Source of the DNA: Roseicyclus persicicus
GTDB taxonomy: Bacteria; Pseudomonadota; Alphaproteobacteria; Rhodobacterales; Rhodobacteraceae
Length of the DNA: 64,000 nucleotides
Assembly (NCBI RefSeq): GCF_012395815.1
Contig: NZ_JAAZQQ010000001.1
Span: forward strand, 248,001 to 312,000
Direction: 5' to 3'
The notes under the pieces are model-generated. The model was not told where the DNA came from and did no database searches. It saw only the letters and a list, made by a program, of their open reading frames with translations. Made by a program: the position numbers and the translations under genes. Numbering within the stretch: the stretch's first letter is position 1; each line of letters begins with the position of its first letter. Positions 44,274-52,514 of the stretch are shown in pieces.

Positions 44274-45509
44274 ATGCCCAAGGATCTCTCGACGCCCGGA
44301 CTTGCCGTCCCCGTGCTGCCCGGCGCGGCGCGGCCCGGCCTCTGCACCGACTGCGGGGTCAGCCGGATGGGCGACGGGCGCGCCTGCGGGCGGGCCTGCC
44401 AGTTCATCCAGCCCGACTACGAGGGGACGGAGCACCGCGTCCATGGCCGGGTGGCCGACCCCGAGCTGGGCGAGGAGGCGTTTTTCGGCGTGACGCAGGC
44501 GATGCTGCGGGCGCGGCTGGCCCCGCCCGCGCCGGGGGCGCAGTGGACCGGGATCACCACGGCGCTGGCCGCGGCGCTGCTGGAGGCCGGCAAGGTCGAC
44601 GCGGTGCTGGCCGTGCGCCCGCACCCCGAGGACAAGTGGCGCCCCGAGCCGGTGATCGTGACCGACCCGGCGGAGCTCGCGCAGTGCCGCGGGATGCGGA
44701 TGGGCTACGCGCCGACGCTGGCCGCGCTGGCACCCGCGGCGGCGGCCGGCCACAGGCGCATCGCGGTGATCGGCATTCCCTGCCAGGTCTACGCGCTGCG
44801 CCAGATCGAGGCGGAGCTGGGGTTCCGCCGGATCTACGTCATCGGCACGCCCTGTTCGGACAACACCACGACCGAGAATTTCCACGAGTTCCTCGCGCTG
44901 CTGGACACGCGGCCCGACACGATCTCCTACCTCGAGTTCCGCGCCGATTACCGGGTCGAGCTGCGCTTCGACGACGGGCGGCCGACACGGACGGTGCCCT
45001 TCCTGAAGCTGCCGATTTCCAAGCTCAGGCCCGATTTCTTCCCGATGACCTGCAAGACCTGCGTCGACTACACCAACCGGCTGGCCGACATCACGGTGGG
45101 CTACATGGGCGGCGACGGCGACCAGTGGCTGATCGTGCGCAACCACCGCGGCGCGGAGATGCTGGAGGCGATCCGGGGTCGGCTGGAGGAACGCCGGCTG
45201 ACCGACAAGGGCAAGCGCGGGGGCGCGGTGAAGGGCTTTCTCGCCAATACCGAGCGCGCGGCGGGGGGGCTGCCGCTGCGGGCGATGCCCGACTGGGCGC
45301 GACCCATCGTGGCCTTCCTGCAGCCGCGGATCGGGCCGCGGGGGCTGGAATTCGCCCGGGCGAGGGTCGAGATGAAGGCGATCGAGACGATCCTGCACCT
45401 GCGCCGCGCCTACCCGGCGCGGGTCAAGAACATGGTCCCGCCGCATGTCTGGCGGGTGGCGGCGCGCTACGGCCTTGTCCCCGCCGCGGGCGAAACGCGG
45501 GACGAGTGA
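44274..45509 (+). CDS. bciB: BciB-like 3,8-divinyl (proto)chlorophyllide 8-vinyl reductase
   Basis: 411 residues, FrhB/FdhB family (coenzyme F420 hydrogenase beta-subunit-like). N-terminal cysteines CTDCG...ACGRACQF; then GAQWTGI, LEAGKVDAVLAV, IGIPCQVYALRQIE, YVIGTPCSDNTTTENF and CKTCVDYTNRLADITVGYMGG. This order closely resembles the cyanobacterial BciB, which reduces the 8-vinyl group in (bacterio)chlorophyll synthesis with ferredoxin. The upstream PpsR-like dyad agrees. A related F420-dehydrogenase paralogue remains possible. Confidence 0.7.
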   Translation: MPKDLSTPGLAVPVLPGAARPGLCTDCGVSRMGDGRACGRACQFIQPDYEGTEHRVHGRVADPELGEEAFFGVTQAMLRARLAPPAPGAQWTGITTALAAALLEAGKVDAVLAVRPHPEDKWRPEPVIVTDPAELAQCRGMRMGYAPTLAALAPAAAAGHRRIAVIGIPCQVYALRQIEAELGFRRIYVIGTPCSDNTTTENFHEFLALLDTRPDTISYLEFRADYRVELRFDDGRPTRTVPFLKLPISKLRPDFFPMTCKTCVDYTNRLADITVGYMGGDGDQWLIVRNHRGAEMLEAIRGRLEERRLTDKGKRGGAVKGFLANTERAAGGLPLRAMPDWARPIVAFLQPRIGPRGLEFARARVEMKAIETILHLRRAYPARVKNMVPPHVWRVAARYGLVPAAGETRDE

Positions 45510-45647
45510 CCGCGCACCCCTGATCCAAAGGCGCGCGTTCCGCGCAAGTCCTTTGCCTCGCCGCCCCCCAAGGGGGTCGGCTCAGGCGGCGCGTGCTGCG
45601 AGGGTCTGCCCCTGGTCAGGCGGCGCACGCACGGCGAGGTTGGGCTT

Positions 45648-45672
45648 GAGTATTTGGAAAGCAAAGATGGGG
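45648..45672 (+). repeat. GAGTATTT-tail dispersed element, copy D
   Basis: Tail GAGTATTTGGAAAGCAAAG + ATGGGG, 139 bp after the bciB stop. No perfect G/C hairpin precedes it. It faces copy E. Confidence 0.8.
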
Positions 45673-45805
45673 CAGGGTCGTCCCCCGCCCGGGCGCCGGA
45701 CGCAGCGGGTGGGGGACGCCTCATCTTCGCTTGCGGTCATCGGCTCTCCAGCCTGTACCGCGGGGCCATCCTGCGGCCCGAGTCGTCAAGAAACCCCTAA
45801 CGGCT

Positions 45806-45867
45806 CATCTTTGCTTCGGAAATACTCCAGGGGGAGGCGCCAGGGGCGCCGGGGGGCTGGCCCCCCG
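45806..45867 (-). repeat. Hairpin + GAGTATTT-tail dispersed element, copy E
   Basis: Read on the minus strand: a hairpin CGGGGGGC-CAG-CCCCCCG (45850-45867), then a linker and GGAGTATTTCCGAAGCAAAG + ATG ending at 45806. It lies downstream of the cupin_4 gene in that gene's own orientation. Confidence 0.82.
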
Positions 45868-45968
45868 AGGCGACGTTCCCCCCCAGCCACGGCGTCCGAC
45901 AGGGGCCCCGCGCCGCGCAAGCGGCGCGCCCCCGGCGACGGCGCAGCCGGCGCAACCCCTGCCCGGGG

Positions 45969-47156
45969 TCAGTGCACCAGCATCAGCCCTTCGCGCACCA
46001 GCCGCCGCACCAGCACCAGCTTGCCCGCGTCGTCGAGGTCGCCGGGCAGGTCGCCGACGCGGAAATCCCGCGTCGCGATCGCGTATTCCAGCGGTTCCTT
46101 CGCGAATTCCGGCAGCTCGATCTCGGCGCCGTGGCACACCAGCCGCACCAGCCCCTCGTCGGCCAGGTGCCGCAGGTCGTGGATCAGGTGCGGCCGGGCG
46201 CCCACCCGGCTGTCCACGGTCAGCGCCTTGAGCCTGGCCACCTGCGCCATCTGCCCTTCGACCCGCGGCACCCGGCCGGTCAGGAATTCCTGGCGGAAGC
46301 TTTCCATCAGCTTGCCCAGCGGCGCCTCGTGCGCGACCAGCCCCAGCATCTCCTCGAAGGCGGCCTGGTGCTGCGCGTAGTCGTAGCCCGGGTTGGCGTA
46401 GCCCGGCGGCAGGGCATGGCGCAGCGACGGCTCCTTGTGGGCCATGACGTTGACCGCCTCGACCAGCACGTCGGCCCAGGTGCGGAACATCAGCCCGGTG
46501 GTGATGTGCAGCGACGGCTCGCCGGTGGCCACCGCGTCATGGGCCAGCCCGCGCGGCACGTAGAGCATGTCGCCCGGCTGCAGCAGGAAGCGTTCGGTTT
46601 CCTCCCCCACCTGCACGTCGTCGGGGTTGAAGGCCTGCGTGGTCAGCGGAAGCGGGACCGGCGTGTCGTAGAAGCGCCATTCCTTGGTGCCCGCGATCTG
46701 CATCACGATCACGTCGTGGTCGTCGTAGTGCGCGCGGAAGCCCTGGCTCTGGGCCTGGGTCATGTAGATGTTGGTCTGCACCCGGCAGGACATCACCGCC
46801 TCGAGCGCCCGGCAGAACCGCGCCAGTTCCGGCAGCCGCTCGTGCAGGCCCGACAGGATCACGGTCGCGCCCTCGTCGAACAGCCGCGTCACCCGCACCG
46901 GGTCGACGAAGCCGCTTTCGTAGGCGAAGTCCGCGGGCGTGATGCTGCCGCCGGCCTTGGTCACGTTGATCTCGGGCACCGACAGGCCCATGGTCGCCAC
47001 CACCCGGTCGATGTCGTCGAAGGACAGGAGGCCGGCGTAGTAGCCGGGATCGTTCCGCGCGATGCGCAGCGGCTTCTTCTCGAAGTACTCGGTGAAGAAG
47101 GTGTCCTGGGTGACCGGGGCGAGGGTCCAGTCGAAGCTGTAGTCCTTGGAGGTCAT
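45969..47156 (-). CDS. Cupin_4/JmjC-type 2-oxoglutarate oxygenase (RoxA-like)
   Basis: 395 residues. Double-stranded beta-helix with the iron motif HxD in AHYDDHDVIVMQ and the distal His in PRGLAHDAVATG. GTKEWRFYD and LLQPGDMLYVPRG are typical of ribosomal-oxygenase-like cupin_4 proteins. RoxA/YcfD hydroxylates an arginine of ribosomal protein L16; whether this protein does so is not known. A C-terminal helical/winged part (about 250-395) follows. Divergent from the small Tat peptide gene. Confidence 0.85.
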   Translation of the reverse strand: MTSKDYSFDWTLAPVTQDTFFTEYFEKKPLRIARNDPGYYAGLLSFDDIDRVVATMGLSVPEINVTKAGGSITPADFAYESGFVDPVRVTRLFDEGATVILSGLHERLPELARFCRALEAVMSCRVQTNIYMTQAQSQGFRAHYDDHDVIVMQIAGTKEWRFYDTPVPLPLTTQAFNPDDVQVGEETERFLLQPGDMLYVPRGLAHDAVATGEPSLHITTGLMFRTWADVLVEAVNVMAHKEPSLRHALPPGYANPGYDYAQHQAAFEEMLGLVAHEAPLGKLMESFRQEFLTGRVPRVEGQMAQVARLKALTVDSRVGARPHLIHDLRHLADEGLVRLVCHGAEIELPEFAKEPLEYAIATRDFRVGDLPGDLDDAGKLVLVRRLVREGLMLVH

Positions 47157-47329
47157 GGTCGCTCACGTTTGGGCTGTCGGATCGGGTGCCGTGACACTCA
47201 GAGCACGCCCCGCCCCGGGTCTCAATCCCTTTCCGACCTCGGGGAAACCCGAAGTTGACCGGATGGTTAAGCTCTGCGATGGTGCCGCAGGGACCGACAG
47301 CAAGACAGCGGCTAAAGGAGACACGTGCC

Positions 47330-47629
47330 ATGTCCAGCGACGACAAGAAGACCCCCAAGACGCTGTCCGACAGCGACATCAAGACCGAACACCATGCCGG
47401 CCGGCGCGGCTTTCTGGGCCTCGTGGCCGTCGGCGGCGCCGCCGGTGCCGCGGCGGCCCTGACGGGCGGCTCGGCCCAGGCCCAGGCGACCGACATCGAC
47501 AACGGCAACTGGACCGACCGCGGCGGCTGCGGCCGGGGCGGCGGCGGCCTGTACACCGGCCGGACCGATGCCGACAACGGCAACATCACCGATGCGGCCG
47601 GCTACGGCCGCGGCGCGCCCTATTGCTGA
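47330..47629 (+). CDS. Small Tat-exported peptide with internal repeat
   Basis: 99 residues. A charged N-terminus, then a twin-arginine signal (GRRGFLGLVAVGGAAGAAAALTGG, cleavage after AQA). The mature part of about 45 residues is a tandem repeat: TDIDNGNWTDRGGCGRGGGG and TDADNGNITDAAGYGRGAPYC. One Cys lies in each unit region. The function is unknown. AAAGGAG lies about 10 nt before the ATG and a strong terminator follows, so it is a single-gene unit. Confidence 0.75.
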   Translation: MSSDDKKTPKTLSDSDIKTEHHAGRRGFLGLVAVGGAAGAAAALTGGSAQAQATDIDNGNWTDRGGCGRGGGGLYTGRTDADNGNITDAAGYGRGAPYC

Positions 47630-47652
47630 GGCGCCTGAGCACCCAGATGCGG

Positions 47653-47680
47653 AAAACGCGGCCCCCGGGGCCGCGTTTTT
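47653..47680 (+). terminator. Strong terminator after the Tat-peptide gene
   Basis: AAAACGCGGCCCC / GGGGCCGCGTTTTT: a 13-bp stem with a one- or two-base centre, ending in five T. The symmetrical A/T arms allow it to work for the convergent gene at 47706 as well. Confidence 0.85.
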
Positions 47681-47705
47681 CGTTTCAGGGCCCGGCGGCG
47701 CCGGG

Positions 47706-48407
47706 TCAGATCATGCGGATCACGTCCTTGTCGATCGCCAGCACGTAGCCGCGCCGGGCGATGTTCTTGACCAGGAGCTCGCTGACGATCTGGTTGCCCA
47801 GCGTGTCGCGCAGCCGCTTGATCCGGGTCGCGCCGGCGGCCTCGTCGGCGTCGCTCTCGTGCTTGCCGGACACCATCGCCTCGATCTGCGCGCCGGTCAG
47901 CACCTCGTCGTCGAGCCGCGCCTCGGCCAGCACGCTGAGCGTTTCCATCGCCGCGTCGGTCAGCTTGAACTCGAGGTTGTTGATCAGCACCACCCGTTCC
48001 TCCCGGCTGAGGATCAGGGACGACACCTGGATGCCCTGCCGCTCGATCTGGCCGATGCGGCGGTTCAGGGTCACGATGGTGACGAGGAACACGAGGCACG
48101 CCACCAGCAGTGCGGTGGCGAAGACCATCAGCACGAAGATCACCGCCCGGTAGCTGGCCAGCACCTTGGCGAAGGAGGTGCCGGTCTGCGCCATCACCTC
48201 CAGCACCCGCGTCGCGTCGGGGTTACGCACGTCGTTCAGGACGAACACCTCCTCGACCGCCGCGTTGAAGGCGTCGGCGTCGGGCAGGTTCAGGAACAGG
48301 AGCACCGCCGAGGTCACCAGGACGGCGACCACCGCGAGAATGCCCAGCTGCACGATCCGCGCCGAGGCGGCGCGCGTCTCAGAAACGGAGGTAATACTCT
48401 CCGGCAT
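47706..48407 (-). CDS. Membrane-anchored winged-helix protein (inverted ToxR-like)
   Basis: 233 residues. Two helices (about 18-40 and 88-112) enclose a short periplasmic loop. A coiled stretch (LNRRIGQIERQG) leads to a C-terminal domain (about 140-230) ending LGNQIVSELLVKNIARRGYVLAID. This matches the wing and recognition-helix end of OmpR/PhoB-type DNA-binding domains (NxxxxRGxGY). It is likely a membrane-bound regulator whose loop senses the periplasm. AAGGAGG before the start is strong. Confidence 0.75.
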   Translation of the reverse strand: MPESITSVSETRAASARIVQLGILAVVAVLVTSAVLLFLNLPDADAFNAAVEEVFVLNDVRNPDATRVLEVMAQTGTSFAKVLASYRAVIFVLMVFATALLVACLVFLVTIVTLNRRIGQIERQGIQVSSLILSREERVVLINNLEFKLTDAAMETLSVLAEARLDDEVLTGAQIEAMVSGKHESDADEAAGATRIKRLRDTLGNQIVSELLVKNIARRGYVLAIDKDVIRMI

Positions 48408-48663
48408 CCGCCCTCCTTGCGGCGAGGCCGGTCTCGTCGAAGACCGACACCACCTGCAACAACTGCCATCCCCCCGCCGCCAGCCGCTGCGCGATCAGCG
48501 GCGTGGCGGCCGGGATCGAACAGGCGTCGTCGGGCAGGTCGATCACACCGTAGTGCAGTCTGAGGGGGTTATCCATCTTTGCGCGATAGTCGGCGTAACA
48601 GGCCTGGGCGGGGCCGGCGGCGACGAGCGCGAGGAGGGCTGGGATCAGGAGGCGGGTCATCAT
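48379..48663 (-). CDS. Small secreted protein upstream of the winged-helix gene
   Basis: 94 residues. Signal peptide MMTRLLIPALLALVAAGPAQA, then CYADYRAKMDNPLRLHYGVIDLPDDAC with two cysteines, ending in GEYYLRF. No family is recognised. Its 3' end overlaps the start of the membrane winged-helix gene by 29 nt, so the pair is translated from one transcript. It could be the periplasmic partner of that regulator. Confidence 0.65.
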   Translation of the reverse strand: MMTRLLIPALLALVAAGPAQACYADYRAKMDNPLRLHYGVIDLPDDACSIPAATPLIAQRLAAGGWQLLQVVSVFDETGLAARRADAGEYYLRF

Positions 48664-48882
48664 GGGTCTGCTCTGGTCTCGGGCGGGGACCCGTTGCGTC
48701 GGGCCGTCCTGACCCGATGTGCGGCATGGGGGGGCGTCATGCAATGACGGTCGTCCGCGGTGCCGCCGTTATCCAATAACACGGCCCCGATATTGAGCGG
48801 CACGGGCGCAGGGGGGAACAGTGCGGGCAGGGCGTGCGGCACCTGGCGCACGCCGACCCATGCACCCGACCGGAGACCTGCC

Positions 48883-49317
48883 ATGTTCCGCTCCCTACGC
48901 TCTTCCCTCTCCGCCTTCGCGCTGGCCGCGGCCGTCGCGCTGGGTGGCCTTGGCGCCACCGCTGCGCCCGCCCGTGCCGATGCCGACGATGCCGCGCGCA
49001 TCCTCGGCGGGATCATCGCGCTCTATGCCATCGGCCGCGCCATCGAGATGTCGAACGACCGCAACCACCCGACGCGGCAATACCACGTGCCCGCCCCCCA
49101 CGGCCGGATCGCCCCGGCGCATTGTTACGTCGAGTTCCCGGCCCGGGACGGCTATTTCCGCGGCTATTCCGGCCCCTGCCTGCAGCATTCGGTCCGCCAC
49201 GGCCTGCCCGATGCCTGCGCCCGCGACTACCACACCCAGCACGGGCGGCAGACCTTCTACGGCGCCCGCTGCATGAGCCAGCACGGCTGGCAGCACGAGA
49301 TCGGCTACGGCCACTGA
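48883..49317 (+). CDS. Secreted protein of unknown function
   Basis: 144 residues. Signal peptide of about 32 residues (cleavage after ARA). The mature part has a short hydrophobic stretch (ILGGIIALYAIGRAIEMSNDRN), then a His- and Cys-rich domain (PAHCYVEF, SGPCLQHSV, DACARDYH, GARCMSQHGW) with four cysteines suited to two disulfides. This pattern is common in small Rhodobacterales secreted proteins; the function is unknown. CGGAGACCTGCC precedes the ATG. Confidence 0.7.
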   Translation: MFRSLRSSLSAFALAAAVALGGLGATAAPARADADDAARILGGIIALYAIGRAIEMSNDRNHPTRQYHVPAPHGRIAPAHCYVEFPARDGYFRGYSGPCLQHSVRHGLPDACARDYHTQHGRQTFYGARCMSQHGWQHEIGYGH

Positions 49318-49362
49318 GCCGCCCGGCTTGTGCCGGCGCGCGCGGCGTGGGATGACGCCCCC

Positions 49363-49986
49363 ATGCCGCGCAGCCAGCCCGAACTGACCCACGAGATCGC
49401 CCTCGGCGGCCGCGTCGCCGGCGTGGACGAGGCGGGGCGCGGGCCGCTGGCCGGGCCCGTGGCGGCGGCCGCCGTCGTGCTCGACCCCGCGCGCCTGCCG
49501 CCGGGGCTGAACGATTCCAAGGCGCTGACCGCCCGCCGCCGCGCCGCGTTGTTCGACCTGATCCACGAGACCGCCGAGGTCAGCCTGGCCTGGGCCAGCG
49601 TCGAGGAGATCGACCGGCTGAACATCCGCGCGGCGTCGCTGCTGGCCATGCGCCGGGCGGTCGAGGGCCTGGCACGGGTGCCCGACGCGGCGCTGATCGA
49701 CGGCAACGCCTGCCCCGAGGGGCTGCCCTGCCGGGGGGTGACGCTGGTGAAGGGCGACGCCCTCAGCCTGTCGGTCGCCGCGGCCTCGATCGTGGCCAAG
49801 GTCGCGCGCGACCGGGTCATGGCGGAGCTGGCGCGGGCCTTTCCCGGCTATGGCTGGGAGGTCAACCAGGGCTACCCCACGGCGGAACACCGCGCCGCCC
49901 TACAAGATATGGGGGTGACGCCTCACCATAGGCGGTCGTTCCGGCCGGTGCACAACATCTTGCTGTCGGGTGCCGCCCAACACATT

Positions 49987-50001
<15 letters not shown>
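49363..50001 (+). CDS. rnhB: Ribonuclease HII
   Basis: 212 residues. Catalytic acidic residues in [16 protein letters not shown] (Asp, Glu) and ALIDGNACP (Asp). [12 protein letters not shown] and HRRSFRPV are also family hallmarks. It removes RNA from RNA-DNA hybrids and misincorporated ribonucleotides. The start at 49363 ([11 protein letters not shown]) gives the usual length. It lies immediately upstream of ccrM, a frequent arrangement in alphaproteobacteria. The ccrM promoter begins within its last codons. Confidence 0.95.
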
Positions 50002-51185
<1,184 letters not shown>

Positions 51186-51291
51186 GCCACCCCTGATCCC
51201 GGGTCCGCGCGCCGCCCGCGCGGGTCCCCCCTTGCCCCCGCCGCCCGCCCGGGACCGGCGGGGGTTTTTCGTCGCCTTCGGCGCCGACCCG

Positions 51292-51345
51292 CCGGGGGGC
51301 GCTGCCCCCCGGACCCCCCGGAGTATTTCGGAAGCAAAGATGAGG
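51292..51345 (+). repeat. Hairpin + GAGTATTT-tail dispersed element, copy F
   Basis: CCGGGGGGC-GCT-GCCCCCCGG (51292-51312), then CCCCCGGAGTATTTCGGAAG + CAAAGATG to 51345. It has the same GCT loop as copy A. It lies 107 bp after ccrM, between convergent genes. A decayed second tail (GTATTTGGGGAAAGATG) lies at 51404-51420. Confidence 0.85.
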
Positions 51346-51401
51346 TGGGGTCTGGCGCCGTGGACAGGTGGTGCGCCTGAGGGCGGGGTCGCGCCGGAAG
51401 G

Positions 51402-51420
51402 GCGTATTTGGGGAAAGATG
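51402..51420 (+). repeat. Degenerate GAGTATTT-tail remnant
   Basis: GCGTATTTGGGGAAAGATG resembles the element's tail with a 4-base deletion around the AGCA segment. It sits 6 nt before the stop of the Sua5-type gene and about 60 bp after copy F. Confidence 0.45.
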
Positions 51421-51426
51421 AAGGGG

Positions 51427-52383
51427 TCAGCCGCGCGGGGCGGCGGCGCGGCGGAGGCGGTCGTTGATGGCGCGGCCGAGGCCGGTTTCGGGGATCTCGG
51501 CGACGCGGATCGCGGGGGCGTGGCGGGCCTCGGCCAGCGCGTCGGCGGTGTGGAGGGTGGCGAAGAGCCTGGCCGCGGCCTCGGCGAGGTCGCCGGTGGC
51601 GGAGAGGGTGAGCTCGCCCCCGGTGGGGCCGAAGCCGATGGTGATCTCGCCGGGCTGCGGCTGGCCGCCGAGGTGGAGGGGCGCGCGGGGGGCGTAGTGG
51701 CTGGAGAGCTGGCCGGGGGCCTCGACCGCGGCGCCGGGCGTGGTGTCGAGAAGGAGGGGGCCGGTGAGGGGTTCGATCGCCTCGCGCGGGAGGCCGCCTT
51801 CGCGCAGGAGGCGGGTGCCGCCCTCGGCGGGGGCGAGGATGGTGGATTCGACGCCGACCGAGGTGGGGCCGGCATCGAGCACGGCGGCGATGCGGTCGCC
51901 GAGGCCGGCGGTGACATGGGCCGCGGTGGTGGCGCTGATCCGGCCGGAGGGGTTGGCGGAGGGGGCGGCGACGGGGCCGCCGAAGGCGCGCAGCACCGCC
52001 TGCATGGCGGGGTGGGCGGGGACGCGGATCGCCACGGTGGGCAGGCCGGCGGTGACGCGGGGCGGGAGGCCGTGGCCGGGTTTCAGCGGCAGGACCAGCG
52101 TGAGGGGGCCGGGCCAGAAGGCGCGGGCCAGCGCCAGCGCGGGGCCGGGGAAGGACGCCAGCGCCTCGGCCGCGGCGAGGTCGGGCAGGTGGACGATCAG
52201 CGGGTTGAAGCTGGGCCGGCCCTTGGCCGCGTAGATCGCGGCGACGGCGGTGTCGGAGCGCGCGTCGGCGGCCAGGCCGTAGACCGTTTCCGTCGGCAGG
52301 GCGACCAGCGCGCCGCCCCGGAGGAGCGCCGCGGCGCGGGCGTGGCCGTCGCGCGTGTCGGGGAGGATCTCGGGCGCGGGCAT
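51427..52383 (-). CDS. Threonylcarbamoyl-AMP synthase (Sua5/TsaC family)
   Basis: 318 residues. YrdC domain with LPTETVYGLAADA, KGRPSFNPLIVH and PVAAPSANPSGRISATT; C-terminal Sua5 domain (about 220-315). It makes threonylcarbamoyl-AMP for t6A37 of ANN-decoding tRNAs. The long form with the Sua5 domain corresponds to YwlC/Sua5 rather than the short E. coli TsaC. Convergent with ccrM and divergent from the acyl-CoA dehydrogenase gene. Confidence 0.93.
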   Translation of the reverse strand: MPAPEILPDTRDGHARAAALLRGGALVALPTETVYGLAADARSDTAVAAIYAAKGRPSFNPLIVHLPDLAAAEALASFPGPALALARAFWPGPLTLVLPLKPGHGLPPRVTAGLPTVAIRVPAHPAMQAVLRAFGGPVAAPSANPSGRISATTAAHVTAGLGDRIAAVLDAGPTSVGVESTILAPAEGGTRLLREGGLPREAIEPLTGPLLLDTTPGAAVEAPGQLSSHYAPRAPLHLGGQPQPGEITIGFGPTGGELTLSATGDLAEAAARLFATLHTADALAEARHAPAIRVAEIPETGLGRAINDRLRRAAAPRG

Positions 52384-52514
52384 CGCTCTGACGTGACGTT
52401 CCGGTTGATCGGGGCGGGCGGGCGACCCTAGGTCAGGGACGACCGGGCCGAGGGGGTAGCGCGTTTGCCACGCCCGTGCAATGACAAGGCCCGCACCGAC
52501 CAGGGAGACCCGCC

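Larger units (their letters stand above)
45510..45968. other. 459-bp intergenic region carrying two dispersed elements
   Basis: It lies between the convergent bciB and cupin_4 genes. It contains copy D (plus) and copy E (minus) of the GAGTATTT-tail element, about 135 bp apart in inverted orientation. Between them (45673-45805) no gene or motif is seen. The rest (45870-45968) is a GC-rich, hairpin-prone stretch with no coding potential. Confidence 0.7.

Noticed and set aside
45510-45968. Protein-coding gene in the long bciB/cupin_4 gap
   Set aside because: Open frames there are fixed by the GC-rich repeats, lack ribosome-binding sites and show no family motif.
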